Shown piece after piece: positions 18,764-28,367 of a DNA stretch of 64,000 nt. Positions within the stretch are counted from its first letter, which is position 1. The number at the start of each line of letters is the position of its first letter. The position numbers and the translations under genes are program-made. The stretch is from Gemmatimonadota bacterium (GTDB taxonomy: Bacteria; Gemmatimonadota; Gemmatimonadetes; Gemmatimonadales; GWC2-71-9). The notes under the pieces are model-generated. The model made no database searches. It was not told the origin of the DNA and was given only the letters and a program-made list of their open reading frames with translations. The stretch spans positions 62,001-126,000 of the forward strand of contig JAKLGU010000003.1 in assembly GCA_022710485.1 (NCBI GenBank). The letters are read 5' to 3'.

Positions 18764-20005
18764 ATGGCCAAGCGTCGTCTCGGCGTCGGGTTCATCGGCA
18801 GCGGATTCAACACCCGATTCCACATGCAGGCCTGGCAGGGGGTGCGCGACGCCGACGTCCTCGGCGTCTGGAGCCCGAACCGCAAGAACGCCGCGGACGC
18901 CGCGGCGCTGGCCCGCCGGCTCGACGTCGGCGCCGCGAAGGCCTACGCTTCGATCACCGACATGGTGGCCGATCCGGCCATCGACGCCATCTGGCTCTGC
19001 GGCCCCAACCACGCCCGCATCGAGAACGTGGAGGAGATCGCCGACGCGGTCATCCGCGGCAAGGGAGACCTGGTCGGGCTGGCCTGCGAAAAGCCCCTCG
19101 CCCGCACCGTGAAGGAAGCGAAGCAGGTGGCGGCGCTCACCCGGAAGGCCGGGCTCAAGCACGGTTACCTCGAGAACCAGCTCTTCAGCCCGCAGGTGGA
19201 GCACGGCCGCACCCTCCTCTGGGCGCGCGGCGCCGCGACCACCGGTCGGCCCTACCTGGCCCGCGCGGCGGAAGAGCACAGCGGCCCGCACATGCCCTGG
19301 TTCTGGCAGGGGAAGCTCCAAGGCGGCGGTGTATTGAATGACATGATGTGCCACTCGGTCGAGGTGGTGCGCCACCTTCTCACCAAGCCGGGCGCGCCTC
19401 GCTCGTCGGTGCGGCCGGTCGGCATCACCGGCCGGATCGCCAGCCTCAAGTGGTCCCGGCCGGAGTATGTGCGCCGCCTCAAGAAGACGATGGGCGCCTC
19501 GGTGGACTATGCCCGCCACCCGGCCGAGGACTTCGCGAGCGTCACGATCGAGTTCGAGACCGATACCGGCCACACGGTCATCGGCGAGGCCACTACCTCG
19601 TGGAGCTTCGTCGGCGCCGGGCTACGGCTCTCGGCCGAGTTGCTGGGGCCGGAGTACTCCATGACCTGGAATACCCTCGACAGCGGGCTCAAGCTCTTCT
19701 TCAGCCGGGAAGTAAAGGGGCGGGAGGGGGAGGACCTGGTCGAGAAGCAGAACGCGGAACAGGGCCAGATGCCGGTGGTGGCCAACGAGCCGATGGCTTA
19801 CGGGTACGAGGCCGAGGACCGGCATTTCGTGCGGGTGTTCCTCGGGCTGGAGGAGCCGAAGCTCACCTTCGACGACGGTGTGGAGGTGGTGCGGACGCTG
19901 ATGGCGGCATACATGAGCGCGGAGACGGGGAAGACGGTCAAGTTCCCGCCGCGTGGGTTGGATGCATTCGTCCCGAAGGTCGCGAAAGGCACCTGGCGAC
20001 CCTGA
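18764..20005 (+). CDS. Gfo/Idh/MocA-family oxidoreductase (cytosolic)
   Basis: A 413-residue NAD(P)-dependent oxidoreductase without a signal. The Rossmann start is RLGVGFIGSGFNTRFH; CEKPLARTVKEAK near 105 is the conserved EKP motif whose Lys acts in catalysis. The second domain carries an HSVEVVRHLL segment. Members interconvert keto and hydroxy sugars. It begins 11 bases after the subunit 3 gene, in the same operon, consistent with reduction or oxidation of imported keto-sugar. The substrate is unknown. A palindromic repeat follows its stop directly. Confidence 0.83.
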   Translation: MAKRRLGVGFIGSGFNTRFHMQAWQGVRDADVLGVWSPNRKNAADAAALARRLDVGAAKAYASITDMVADPAIDAIWLCGPNHARIENVEEIADAVIRGKGDLVGLACEKPLARTVKEAKQVAALTRKAGLKHGYLENQLFSPQVEHGRTLLWARGAATTGRPYLARAAEEHSGPHMPWFWQGKLQGGGVLNDMMCHSVEVVRHLLTKPGAPRSSVRPVGITGRIASLKWSRPEYVRRLKKTMGASVDYARHPAEDFASVTIEFETDTGHTVIGEATTSWSFVGAGLRLSAELLGPEYSMTWNTLDSGLKLFFSREVKGREGEDLVEKQNAEQGQMPVVANEPMAYGYEAEDRHFVRVFLGLEEPKLTFDDGVEVVRTLMAAYMSAETGKTVKFPPRGLDAFVPKVAKGTWRP

Positions 20006-20048
20006 CCTCACCCCCTGTCCCCCTCTCCGGCAAGCGGAGAGGGGGAAC
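20006..20048. repeat. palindromic intergenic repeat, copy 1 (12-bp stem)
   Basis: After a CCTCACCCCCT lead comes a perfect 12-bp stem, TCCCCCTCTCCG (20018-20029) with CGGAGAGGGGGA (20035-20046), around a GCAAG loop. The element begins at the base after a TGA stop and lies between convergent genes. A 42-of-43 match occurs in inverse orientation at 25301-25343. It may act as a bidirectional terminator. Confidence 0.9.
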
Positions 20049-20092
20049 ACAGCAGCAGATCAATCCGTTCACCTACTGCCACACTGCCCGTC

Positions 20093-20108
20093 TCCCCCGC
20101 TGCCCCGC
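20093..20108. repeat. octamer repeat abutting a stop codon, two copies
   Basis: On the minus strand this reads GCGGGGCA then GCGGGGGA, placed directly after the TAA stop (20109-20111) of the oxidoreductase gene. It has the same unit and the same position relative to a stop codon as the array at 14086. Confidence 0.8.
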
Positions 20109-21449
20109 TTAGAGTGTCCACCCCTTCCGATACGCCGGCATCGTCCACTCCTCCGGCAGCTTCATGTTGGTCACGCTGCCGGTGGCGGGGTCAATCTGGA
20201 GCGTCTGACCGGCCCGGATCGCGAGGCACCCCAGCAGCACCATCTCGGTGAGCTCGCCGGCGTGGCCATCGAACGCGGAGAGCGCCGGCGGCCCGCCCTT
20301 GATCGCCTCGATCCACTCGTCGTACACCCCCTTGGACCTCGGGTACACCTTGAGCGGCGGGTTCGCCCGCACCTCGGCGTCGCGCTTCGGGTCGAGCAGC
20401 ACCGGGTCCTCGCCGTACATCCCGGCGATCAGCGCGCCGTCGTCGCCCACCCACATCTGCCCCCCGATGTCCGACGGCGGCCACTCCATCGTGATCGGCA
20501 GCCCCACCGGCTGCGGCGGCCGGAGATCGCCGTCGCGCCAGACCACCTTCACCGCGGGGCGGTTTCCCTTCGCCGGGAACTCATATTCCACCCGTGTCAT
20601 CTTTGGCGCCGTCTCGCCGAAACGCTGGGTGGCCTCGGGCACGATTCGCGTCGGGTAGCCCAGGTCGAGGATCCAGTACGCCGCGTCCATCCCGTGGCAG
20701 GCCATGTCGCCCAGCGCGCCGGTGCCGAAGTCCCACCAGCCGCGCCACTTGAACGGCAGGTAGGCCGGGTTGTAGGGCCGCTCCGCCGCGGGGCCGAGCC
20801 AGAGATTCCAGTCGAGGGTGAGCGGCGGGGCGTGGAGGTCGGTCGGCCGCTCCAGTCCCTGCGCCCAGATGGGCCGGTTGGTCCAGTACTGCACCTCGCG
20901 CACCGTGCCGATCACCCCGGCCTCGATCCACTCGCGGAGGATGCGGACCCCGTCTCCGGCGTGACCCTGGTTGCCCATCTGGGTGGGGACCTTGCTCTTC
21001 GCCGCCTGCGCCCGCACCGCGCGCACCTCGCCGATAGTGCGCGCCAGCGGCTTCTGGCAGTAGGTCGGCTTGCCCAGCCGGAGGGCCATCAGCGTGGCCG
21101 CCGCGTGGCTGTGATCAGGCGTGGAGACGGTGACGGCGTCGATGTGTGCTGCCTCCTGCGCGAACAGCTCGCGATAGTCCCGGTACTTCTTCGCGTCGGG
21201 ATACTTCCGGAAGGTGTCCTCGGCCTGCTTGAGGTCCACGTCGCAGAGCGCGTAGATGTTCTGGCCCGACACTCCCTTCACGTCGCTGTCCCCCATCCCG
21301 CCGACGCCGATGCAGGCGATGTTGAGCAAGTCGCTCGGCGCGGTGTAGCCGGGGCCGCCCAGCACGTGGCGGGGCACGATGGTGAACGCGGTGCTGGCTG
21401 CCGCCACGCTGCCCACGAAGTCCCGCCGGGAGGTCTTGGTCGTCGTCAT
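20109..21449 (-). CDS. Tat-exported Gfo/Idh/MocA-family oxidoreductase
   Basis: A 446-residue oxidoreductase with a Tat signal (TSRRDFVGSVAAASTAF) preceding LNIACIGVGGMGDSD, the NAD(P)-binding loop. CQKPLARTIGEVR near 130 carries the catalytic Lys. The C-terminal domain has WWDFGTGALGDMACHGMDAAYWIL, typical of the large secreted GFO subgroup of Bacteroidetes, Planctomycetes and Gemmatimonadota. Such exported members use tightly bound cofactor and act on glycoside keto-sugars or glycans. It is downstream of the MFS and DUF1080 genes in one minus-strand operon; the gap to the transporter gene is 11 bases. Confidence 0.85.
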   Translation of the reverse strand: MTTTKTSRRDFVGSVAAASTAFTIVPRHVLGGPGYTAPSDLLNIACIGVGGMGDSDVKGVSGQNIYALCDVDLKQAEDTFRKYPDAKKYRDYRELFAQEAAHIDAVTVSTPDHSHAAATLMALRLGKPTYCQKPLARTIGEVRAVRAQAAKSKVPTQMGNQGHAGDGVRILREWIEAGVIGTVREVQYWTNRPIWAQGLERPTDLHAPPLTLDWNLWLGPAAERPYNPAYLPFKWRGWWDFGTGALGDMACHGMDAAYWILDLGYPTRIVPEATQRFGETAPKMTRVEYEFPAKGNRPAVKVVWRDGDLRPPQPVGLPITMEWPPSDIGGQMWVGDDGALIAGMYGEDPVLLDPKRDAEVRANPPLKVYPRSKGVYDEWIEAIKGGPPALSAFDGHAGELTEMVLLGCLAIRAGQTLQIDPATGSVTNMKLPEEWTMPAYRKGWTL

Positions 21450-21460
21450 GATGGGTTCCG

Positions 21461-22693
21461 TCAGGCCGGGGTGGAGGCCCGCGCGGGCGCGGGCCGGAAG
21501 AGGATCGCGAAGATAAGGAGGATGACGACGGCGCCGATGGCCGGCACCTGCCAGATACCGTGCCAGTCGTGGCCGCCGTCGGGAAGCACGAAGTGCTGGA
21601 CCACCCGTCCGGACGCCCACGCACCGATGAGGTAGCCGACCCCCTGCGTGAGGAACGCCAGGAACCCCTGCGCGGCGGCGCGGATCTTCGGGCCCGCCTG
21701 TTCGTCGGTGTAGATCTGGCCCGTCACGAAGAAGAAGTCGTAGCAGATGCCGTGCAGGAGGATGCCGGCGTAGAGCATCCAGAGCCCCGGCCCGGTGTTG
21801 CCGTTGGCGAAGAGGAAGTACCGGACCGCCCACGCCAGCATGCCGATCAGGAGGATGCGGCGCACGCCCCAGCGCGAGAGGAACCAGGGGAGCAGGAGCA
21901 TGAAACCGATCTCGGACATCTGGCCGAGGGTCATCTTGCTGGCCGGCTCGGCCATCCCGATCTCGTTGAGGTACAGGTTGGTGAACGCGTAGTAGAACTG
22001 GAGCGGGATGCAGAGGAGGAACGAGCCGACCACGAAGGTGGCGAAGGAACGGTCCTTGAGGAGCGCCAGCGCGTCGAGGCCAAGGACGTCGCGCACGCTG
22101 AACGGCTTCCCCGCGGCATGCGGCGGCGTGTGCGGCAACAGAAGGCAGAAGAGGCCGAGCACGACGGAGGCGCCGGCGGCCAGCTGCATCGGCGCGGCGG
22201 TGGCCTCGAGTCCCATCCGCCCGACCACCAGCCCCGCGACGATCCACCCGATGGTGCCGAGGACGCGGATGGCTGGAAACTCCTTGCCCGGGTCGCGGAC
22301 GTGGTCGAACGCGATCGAGTTGGTCAGCGCCAGCGTCGGCATGTAGCAGAGGCCGTAGCCGATGAGAACGAAATAGAAGGAATTGAAGGTGGTCAGGGTC
22401 GAGGCCCACCAGAGCATGGCGGCGCCGCCGAGGTGGAGGAGCGCCAGGATCCGCTCGGTGGCGAAGAAGCGATCGGCCACCATGCCGACGAAGAAGGGCG
22501 ACACGATGGCGGCGATGGCCAGCGCGCCGTAGGCCAGCCCGATCTGCTCGCCGCCGAACTGGAGCGTGGTGCCGAGGTAGGTGCCCATCGTGACGAACCA
22601 GGCACCCCAGATGAAGAACTGCAGGAACATCATCACCGACAGTTTCGTCTTGACGGCCCCGCTGCCCCCCTGCCCCGCGGCCCCGCCATTCAT
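21461..22693 (-). CDS. MFS transporter, nucleoside/sugar symporter type
   Basis: A 410-residue, roughly 12-helix inner-membrane carrier. The segment [20 protein letters not shown] and the later SNG-like loops resemble the NupG/nucleoside:H+ symporter branch of MFS, also used for sugars in glycan loci. ATG 22693 overlaps the upstream stop. Residues 3-13 ([11 protein letters not shown]) are encoded by the octamer repeat, and the usual family start is near KTKLS, so the N-terminus has been extended by repeat insertion. It likely imports the product of the exported oxidoreductases. Confidence 0.82.
   Translation of the reverse strand: MNGGAAGQGGSGAVKTKLSVMMFLQFFIWGAWFVTMGTYLGTTLQFGGEQIGLAYGALAIAAIVSPFFVGMVADRFFATERILALLHLGGAAMLWWASTLTTFNSFYFVLIGYGLCYMPTLALTNSIAFDHVRDPGKEFPAIRVLGTIGWIVAGLVVGRMGLEATAAPMQLAAGASVVLGLFCLLLPHTPPHAAGKPFSVRDVLGLDALALLKDRSFATFVVGSFLLCIPLQFYYAFTNLYLNEIGMAEPASKMTLGQMSEIGFMLLLPWFLSRWGVRRILLIGMLAWAVRYFLFANGNTGPGLWMLYAGILLHGICYDFFFVTGQIYTDEQAGPKIRAAAQGFLAFLTQGVGYLIGAWASGRVVQHFVLPDGGHDWHGIWQVPAIGAVVILLIFAILFRPAPARASTPA
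22654..22690. repeat. octamer-type repeat inside the MFS N-terminus
   Basis: GC-rich octamer variants, including TGCCCCGC at 22671, encode the extra N-terminal residues of the transporter. Bases 22654-22678 match 53404-53428 exactly (25 bases). Confidence 0.85.
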
Positions 22694-23400
22694 TGAATCA
22701 CCCTGATCTTGATGTTCCGATACGCCACCCAGTCCCCATGATCCTGCAGCGCGATGTAGCCCTTCGACGCCTTCCCGAAACGGGGCCACTGCCTGAACTT
22801 GCTCTTCGCCACCCGCTCGTTGAAGTCGGCGCTGCCGAGGGCGTAGTGCGCCACTTCCGTGCCGTTGAGCCAGTGCTGCACGCTGTCGCCCTTGATCACG
22901 ATGCGCGCCTGGTTCCACTCCCCCACCGGCCGGACCAGGCTGTCCGGCGCCGGGTAGAGGCCGTACACCGCGCCCGCCGCCGTCAGTCGCGAGAGCCCGT
23001 CTCGGTGGCCCTCGTCGTCGAGGACCTGGTACTCGGGGCCGGTTTCGTAGCTATTGCTGTCGGCTTCCGTCACCCGGTACATGATGCCGCTGTTCCCCTT
23101 GGGCGAGATCCGCCATTCGAGCGTCAGCTCGAAGCCCGCGTACTGCTGGTCGGTGACGATGTCGGCCCCGGCGCCGACACGCGTGAGCGCGCCGTCCTTC
23201 GCCTGCCAGCCGCCCGGCATCGTGGTCATCTGATAGCCCCGCCACCCTGCGGTCGTGCTGCCGTCGAAGAGCAGGCGCCAGCCGGCGTCGCGCTCGGCCT
23301 GGGTGAGAGTGTTGGGTGTGGCCTGCTGCGCGGCCAGCGGCACGGGGGTAATCAGGAGCGCGGCGGCCAGCGCGGCACGGCCGGGGGTCGGCAAAATCAT
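22690..23400 (-). CDS. DUF1080 / 3-keto-disaccharide hydrolase domain protein, exported
   Basis: A 236-residue secreted protein: a Sec signal ([10 protein letters not shown] to PLAAQQ), then a concanavalin-like domain with [49 protein letters not shown] and a terminal [20 protein letters not shown], all typical of DUF1080. Characterised members hydrolyse 3-keto-glycosides. ATG 23400 is chosen because it begins the signal peptide; the open frame upstream has no such feature. With nearby GMC dehydrogenases this supports a glycoside 3-oxidation pathway. Its stop overlaps the MFS start. Confidence 0.87.
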   Translation of the reverse strand: MILPTPGRAALAAALLITPVPLAAQQATPNTLTQAERDAGWRLLFDGSTTAGWRGYQMTTMPGGWQAKDGALTRVGAGADIVTDQQYAGFELTLEWRISPKGNSGIMYRVTEADSNSYETGPEYQVLDDEGHRDGLSRLTAAGAVYGLYPAPDSLVRPVGEWNQARIVIKGDSVQHWLNGTEVAHYALGSADFNERVAKSKFRQWPRFGKASKGYIALQDHGDWVAYRNIKIRVIQ

Positions 23401-23543
23401 GAGGGACTCGGAAGCGGGAAGCTGGTGACGAAACAGGTGCTGATACGTTCGCACCCGGCGGGCCGCTCCGCAAGCGCCGGGGACTGGTGATTCCGGCTCG
23501 GTGCGTGCATACTCTCCCCTCCACTTTCCCTCTCGGAGCACGC

Positions 23544-24026
23544 ATGCGCCGTCTCGTCCCCGCCCTGTCGCTCATCGCCACCCTGGCCGCCTGCCAGCCC
23601 GCCGCCCCCACGGTGGACCTGGCGGCTGAGGAAGCGGCCATCCGCGCCCAGGTGACCGCCTTCAACACCGCGGTCGCCGCCTACGATGAGGCGGGCGCTG
23701 TCGCCATCTACGCCCCGGACGCCGTCCTGATGCCGCCGAACCAGGGTCGGCAGGTCGGCCCGGACTTCCTGACCCAGATGATTGCCGGGCTGGAGCCGCT
23801 CAAGGCCGCCTTCGCCGTCACTCCGACCGCGGTCATGGTCACTGCCTCCGGCGACCTGGCGCTCGAGGAAGGCACGTGGAAGACCAGCATCCCCATGGCG
23901 GACGGCACCTCGTTCGAGGACTACGGGAAGTACCTCGTCGGCTGGAAGAAGACCAACGGCACCTGGCTGGTCCAGTACGACATCTGGAACAGCGATAACG
24001 CGCCGCCGCAGGCGGCCGCTCAGTAG
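23544..24026 (+). CDS. SnoaL-like / DUF4440 lipoprotein
   Basis: A 160-residue exported lipoprotein (signal [16 protein letters not shown] with lipobox LAAC). The mature domain resembles the NTF2/SnoaL fold: an N-terminal helix [20 protein letters not shown], then [12 protein letters not shown], and strands [12 protein letters not shown] and [19 protein letters not shown]. Such proteins are seen as small binding or ketosteroid-isomerase-like domains; no catalytic residues can be assigned. It is divergent from the DUF1080 gene. Confidence 0.78.
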   Translation: MRRLVPALSLIATLAACQPAAPTVDLAAEEAAIRAQVTAFNTAVAAYDEAGAVAIYAPDAVLMPPNQGRQVGPDFLTQMIAGLEPLKAAFAVTPTAVMVTASGDLALEEGTWKTSIPMADGTSFEDYGKYLVGWKKTNGTWLVQYDIWNSDNAPPQAAAQ

Positions 24027-24066
24027 CACCATCGGACCCCGGCACGAGTTCGGGGGTAGGAGGCGC

Positions 24067-24534
24067 ATGCCAACTGCCCCCGAGCACCGCCTGACCTGCA
24101 GCCTGACCATCCCGCTCCCCCGGCCACAGGTCTTCGAGTTCTTTGCCGATGCCGCCAACCTCGGGCGGATCACCCCGCCCGAGCTCGGATTCCATATCCT
24201 CACTCCCCAGCCGATCGCCATGCACCCCGGCGCGCTCATCGACTACCGGATCAGCCTGCACGGCATCCCGATGCGCTGGCGGACGGAAATCAGCCGGTGG
24301 GATCCCCCATTCGCGTTCGAGGACGTGCAGCTGCGCGGCCCTTACGCGCAGTGGATCCATCGGCATACTTTCACGGAGACGCCCGGCGGCACGCTGATCG
24401 AGGACGATGTCCGGTACCGCCTGCCCTTCGGCCCACTCGGACGGCTGGTGCACCCCGTCGTGCGGCGCCAGCTCGACCGCATCTTCCGGCATCGCACCGC
24501 CGCCGTCCGCCGACTCCTGCTCGAGGCTGCATGA
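24067..24534 (+). CDS. SRPBCC-family (START-like) protein
   Basis: A 155-residue cytosolic protein with the SRPBCC ligand-binding fold: [34 protein letters not shown], typical of the YfiH/'cell division inhibitor' group, then [23 protein letters not shown] and HRHTF near 100, ending in the amphipathic helix [19 protein letters not shown]. No reaction is known. AGGAGG precedes ATG 24067. Its stop overlaps the rhomboid start. Confidence 0.83.
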   Translation: MPTAPEHRLTCSLTIPLPRPQVFEFFADAANLGRITPPELGFHILTPQPIAMHPGALIDYRISLHGIPMRWRTEISRWDPPFAFEDVQLRGPYAQWIHRHTFTETPGGTLIEDDVRYRLPFGPLGRLVHPVVRRQLDRIFRHRTAAVRRLLLEAA

Positions 24535-25292
24535 CACCCTGGGTCGCCCGCCTGCTGTTCCTCAACGTCGTCATGTACGTCCTCACCCTGGCCGTGCCCG
24601 GCCTGGGGGACGCGCTGATGTTCGTTCCGGCGCTCATCCTGAGCCGGCCGTGGACCCTCGTCACCTACATGTTCCTCCACGGCGGGCTCGGCCACATCTT
24701 CTTCAACATGCTCGCCCTCTTCTTCTTCGGGCCGCGGCTCGAGGCTCGCCTCGGCAGCCCACGGTTTCTCGGCCTCTACCTGACCAGCGGCATCGTGGGC
24801 GCTCTCCTCTCGTTCACCAACCCGATGATCGGGGTCATCGGGGCGTCGGGCGCCGTGTACGGCGTGATGTTCGGCTTTGCGCACTACTGGCCGCGCGAGG
24901 TGGTGCACATCTGGGGCGTGCTGCCGGTGGAGGTGCGGTGGCTGGTGGTGGGTATGACGGTCCTGTCGCTGGTGTCCGGCTTCGGCGGCGCGGGCGACGG
25001 CGTCGCCCATTTCGCGCACCTCGGCGGGTTCCTCGGCGCGTGGATTTACCTCAAAGTGCTCGACCGCACCACCGGTGCCCGCCGGTTCCAGGCGCGGGCC
25101 GTGGCCGCGGCACCGCCATCGGTCGCTACCACCTCCTCGGCAGTGGCGCGGTGGTCGCGCATCGAGCGCGAGGGGCTGCACCCCGTCAATCTCGAGGAGC
25201 TCGACCGGGTGATGGCCAAGCTCCAGCGCGAGGGCGTGAGCCGGCTGACCGACGGGGAGAAGGAATTCCTGGAACGCTTTAGCCAGCGATAG
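24531..25292 (+). CDS. rhomboid-family intramembrane serine protease
   Basis: A 253-residue, six-helix membrane protein. The catalytic Ser107 lies in GASGAVYG and the catalytic His163 in VAHFAHLGG; the L1-loop pattern [11 protein letters not shown] near 50-60 is also present, so all rhomboid landmarks are in place. A soluble C-terminal region (about 190-253) ends in [30 protein letters not shown], a small helical domain often fused to rhomboids in this type of bacterium. ATG 24531 overlaps the SRPBCC stop. Confidence 0.92.
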   Translation: MTPWVARLLFLNVVMYVLTLAVPGLGDALMFVPALILSRPWTLVTYMFLHGGLGHIFFNMLALFFFGPRLEARLGSPRFLGLYLTSGIVGALLSFTNPMIGVIGASGAVYGVMFGFAHYWPREVVHIWGVLPVEVRWLVVGMTVLSLVSGFGGAGDGVAHFAHLGGFLGAWIYLKVLDRTTGARRFQARAVAAAPPSVATTSSAVARWSRIEREGLHPVNLEELDRVMAKLQREGVSRLTDGEKEFLERFSQR

Positions 25293-25300
25293 GCGGGGCC

Positions 25301-25343
25301 GTTCCCCCTCTCCGCTTGCCGGAGAGGGGGAAAGGGGGTGAGG
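25301..25343. repeat. palindromic intergenic repeat, copy 2 (13-bp stem)
   Basis: Inverse-orientation copy of the element at 20006: stem TTCCCCCTCTCCG (25302-25314) and CGGAGAGGGGGAA (25320-25332) around CTTGC. It lies between the rhomboid gene and a convergent membrane-protein gene, eight bases after the TAG stop. A GCGGGGC octamer-like piece lies between the stop and the hairpin. Confidence 0.9.
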
Positions 25344-25349
25344 TCGATC

Positions 25350-25841
25350 CTAAGTCGTCAGCCTGCGCCAGATCCCCGGATGCGCCCGCAGCAGGTACGA
25401 TCCCGCCATCCACACCGCCACGACGTTGGCCACCACGATCGACCACCACGGGAGCAGCGCGCGCATCGGCTCCGTGAGGATGCCCACCGCCAGGATCGTC
25501 ACGACGAATCCACCCACGATAGTGAACAGCATCGCCCGTGCCTGCGACGGGCGCGCCTCGGCCTGTGCCACGAGCCGCACCACAACCAGCCCGATGGCCA
25601 GCGAGAGAACCAGGTGCAGCGCGTTGTACCAGAAGACGGCTGTGGCATCCACCGGGATCGGCAGCTGCAGGATGCTCGGATCCCGCACCCCCTTGAACAC
25701 CGCGAGGCCCAGCAGGTTGACGGTGAAGAGCGGTCCGCGCGCCGCCAGGAAGTCGAACACGGCATAGAACAGCGCCACGGACGCGTACGCCACGAACCCG
25801 ACCAGCAGTCCCTCGCGCACCACTCGATTCTCGCCCGGCAT
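25350..25841 (-). CDS. conserved multi-pass membrane protein, unknown function
   Basis: A 163-residue protein with four predicted membrane helices: EGLLVGFVAYASVALFYAVF, the region near 55-80, LHLVLSLAIGLVVVRLVA and FTIVGGFVVTILAVGI, followed by WWSIVVANVVAVWMAGSYLL. No family is recognised. ATG 25841 is chosen because GGGAGG precedes it; the upstream open frame runs into the next gene. It is convergent with the rhomboid gene. Confidence 0.65.
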   Translation of the reverse strand: MPGENRVVREGLLVGFVAYASVALFYAVFDFLAARGPLFTVNLLGLAVFKGVRDPSILQLPIPVDATAVFWYNALHLVLSLAIGLVVVRLVAQAEARPSQARAMLFTIVGGFVVTILAVGILTEPMRALLPWWSIVVANVVAVWMAGSYLLRAHPGIWRRLTT

Positions 25842-25878
25842 GGTTACCTCCCAAGGTGTCACGTTTACTCGCGCGCCG

Positions 25879-26769
25879 TCACGCCCCTTCCGCGTACCTC
25901 GTCTTCGCATCCAGCTTGTCGACCTTCCATCCCTTGCCGCCGCCATAGACTGTCCCGCGCAGCCAGTCCTCTTCCACCTCCAGCTCCGCCGCGGGCACCG
26001 ACGTGTACCAAGCCTTCGCCTGGTTGCCTTCCCCGTTGCTCCAACGGTACCGGCGCTGCTTCAGGACGTCCTTCTTGTCGAACGGCGCGCCGAGGGCCCA
26101 GATACGGTACGACGGTGTCCGCGCCGACGCCAGCAGGAGCCGCATCGGTAGCGTGCCGTCGTCGAACGGTTCCTGCAGCAGCCGGAGGACGGCGTGGCAG
26201 TCGGCGTCGGCGCGGTGGCCGTCGAAGAAGAGTCCGCACCGCTTCATCATCAGGAACTCGAGCGCGCCCGAGCTGGCGCCCAGTTCCTTCCAGGGCACTT
26301 CCCGCTGCGAGCAGGCCCAGGCCTTGTCGCGGGAGGCCGGGAGCCGGCGGTCCACGAACGGCCGGTCGAACGCGGCGTTGTGGGCAATGATGAGCCCCAC
26401 ATCCGCCAGCAGATTCCCGACCGCCGCCTCGTCGATTCGCTTGCCGGCCACCATCGCGTCGGTGATGCCGGTGAGCTTGGTGACCTCCGCGGGGATCGGG
26501 CGCCCCGGGTCCTCCAGATAGCTGACCGCTTCCCGCACCGCCAGGATCCGCCCGCTCTCCCGCTCGAACTCGAACGGCACACCGCAGAACTCGATGATCT
26601 TGTCACGGGTGGGGTCGAGCCCGGTCGTCTCGACGTCCACCACCACGCCGGTTGCGGTGGGCGAGCCGTCGCCCTCGTGATATCGCGACGGCGGCACGAA
26701 ACGGCGCAGCACCCGGTAATCGGGGGAGGCCTCGAGCTGCCTGGCCAGCGACTCCAGCGAATCGCTCAC
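25879..26769 (-). CDS. DnaQ-like 3'-5' exonuclease
   Basis: A 296-residue exonuclease of the DEDD/DnaQ superfamily. Exo I is VVVDVETTGLDPTRDKIIE with Asp and Glu, Exo II is IIAHNAAFDRPFVDRRL, and Exo III is FDGHRADADCHAVLRLL, giving the DEDDh residues. The C-terminal part (about 215-296) has basic and aromatic residues (YRIWALGAPFDKK, RYRWSNGEG) as in a family of stand-alone exonucleases. GTG 26769 overlaps the upstream stop by four bases; the longer open frame is a shadow of the next gene. Confidence 0.85.
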   Translation of the reverse strand: MSDSLESLARQLEASPDYRVLRRFVPPSRYHEGDGSPTATGVVVDVETTGLDPTRDKIIEFCGVPFEFERESGRILAVREAVSYLEDPGRPIPAEVTKLTGITDAMVAGKRIDEAAVGNLLADVGLIIAHNAAFDRPFVDRRLPASRDKAWACSQREVPWKELGASSGALEFLMMKRCGLFFDGHRADADCHAVLRLLQEPFDDGTLPMRLLLASARTPSYRIWALGAPFDKKDVLKQRRYRWSNGEGNQAKAWYTSVPAAELEVEEDWLRGTVYGGGKGWKVDKLDAKTRYAEGA

Positions 26770-28367
26770 CGGCGCGGCCCCGCCTGCCAGTCGCTCAGGT
26801 CGCTGAGCCAAGAATAGGGGTTGATGGTGACCCCAGTGATCCGGCGTGACACCCCCGCGGTCTGCATCGGCGCATACAGGAAGAGCGCGGGCGCGTCGGC
26901 ATTGAGAGTGTCCATGGCGGCGCGGTACAGCGGGCCCGCGCTGGCGGTGTCGCGGGCCAGGATGGCGCGGGCGAAGAGCCGGTCGAACGCCGGGTTGTCG
27001 TAACGCCCGTAGTTGAGCTTGCCCCATCCACCGCGAGTCCATTGGTCCGCGAGCCCGCGCGGGCTCGGCTCGTCGAGCCACGCGCCGATGTAGCTGTCGA
27101 ACGCACCCTCGGCCAGCCGCTGGTTGAAGACCGGGAAGTCCACCGCGGTGATGGTGACGTCCACACCGAGGGGCTTCCACGCCTGCTGAAGCACCTGGGC
27201 CAAGTCCCGTCGTGCCACGCTGGTGCCCGGCACCAGGATGTCGAAGGCGAGGCGCTTCCCGGCGCGCCGCCGCACGCCGTCGTCGCCGCGCGTCCAGCCG
27301 AGGGAGTCGAGAAGCGCCGCGGCCGCCACCGTGTCGAAGGGGAAAACTCGAATGTCGGGGCTGTTGATCCAGAGGAGTTGCGACATCGGGCCAGGCGGGG
27401 CCACTGTGCCGGCGCCGAAGACGCCAGACGCCAGCAGCTGCCGGTCGACGCCCATTGCCAGCGCGCGCCGGATGCCGAGGTGCCCGAGAATCGGATGCCG
27501 CTTCCCGGCGGCATCCTGGAGCCGGAAGCCGAGAAAGCCGTACGCCGCGGAGGGATACCGGATCAAGACAATGTTGGTGTCCGGCTCCACCCGCGCAACG
27601 CGGGAGGGCGGCCCGAGATGCTCGACCAGGTCCGCCTCACCGGCGAGCAGCATGTTGATGGCGGCATCCGGATCAGGGACGAAGCGCCAGACCACACGAT
27701 CGATGTTCGCGGCGGCGCCAGGAACGGCCTCGAGCCGGAGCGACTCGCCCGGCACCCAGGCCGCCACGCGGTACGCCCCGCTCCCCACCACGTGGGCCAG
27801 CGTCGTGTCACCGGCCCACTGCTCGCGCGGAACGGCCTCCCAGATGTGCGCCGGGAGGACGCGCACATGCCAGGTGGCGTCGTACCACTGTTCCGGATAG
27901 GCGCGCGCAAACCGCAGGAGGAACGAGGCGGAGTCCTCCGCCTCGACGGTCACCTGGCCGGCCAAGGCGGGCGCCGCCTCGGTTTCGAGCGCGGGGTCGG
28001 CGTACACCGCAAAAGAGAAGGCGACGTCGTGCGCGGTGACCGGCACGCCGTCTTGCCACGTTGCGCCTGGCCGCAGGTGGAAGCGGAGCGTGAGACTGTC
28101 CACCCGCTCCCACCGGTCCGCGAGCCCCGGACGATAACCCGCGGGATCGATCGGGGCGGCATCCGGCGCCAGGTCGGCCAGCCGCTCGTAGACCCGGTCG
28201 GTGATGTCCCGCCCGACCGTCTCGTAGACGAGCGGCGGGAAGAGCGACGACGGCTCGCCGGCGGCGGCGATGACGACGGTGCCGCACTCCTCGCAAGGCG
28301 TCGCCCGCTCGCGTGCGCAGGACACCAGCGCCACCGCGACGAACAGGAGGGCCATGCGGTATGTCAC
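26766..28367 (-). CDS. peptide/oligopeptide ABC substrate-binding lipoprotein (SBP family 5)
   Basis: A 533-residue periplasmic binding protein. The signal MALLFVAVALVSC has a lipobox ending at Cys. The fold is supported by GTVVIAAAGEPSSLFPP, LRFHLRPGATWQDGVPVTAHDVAFSF near 115, VVGSGAYRVAAWVPGESL near 200 and the late YDNPAFDRLFARA, all typical of DppA/OppA. No ABC permease or ATPase lies next to it. GTG 28367 overlaps the PspC stop; ATG 28355 is an alternative start with the same signal. Confidence 0.83.
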   Translation of the reverse strand: MTYRMALLFVAVALVSCARERATPCEECGTVVIAAAGEPSSLFPPLVYETVGRDITDRVYERLADLAPDAAPIDPAGYRPGLADRWERVDSLTLRFHLRPGATWQDGVPVTAHDVAFSFAVYADPALETEAAPALAGQVTVEAEDSASFLLRFARAYPEQWYDATWHVRVLPAHIWEAVPREQWAGDTTLAHVVGSGAYRVAAWVPGESLRLEAVPGAAANIDRVVWRFVPDPDAAINMLLAGEADLVEHLGPPSRVARVEPDTNIVLIRYPSAAYGFLGFRLQDAAGKRHPILGHLGIRRALAMGVDRQLLASGVFGAGTVAPPGPMSQLLWINSPDIRVFPFDTVAAAALLDSLGWTRGDDGVRRRAGKRLAFDILVPGTSVARRDLAQVLQQAWKPLGVDVTITAVDFPVFNQRLAEGAFDSYIGAWLDEPSPRGLADQWTRGGWGKLNYGRYDNPAFDRLFARAILARDTASAGPLYRAAMDTLNADAPALFLYAPMQTAGVSRRITGVTINPYSWLSDLSDWQAGPRR

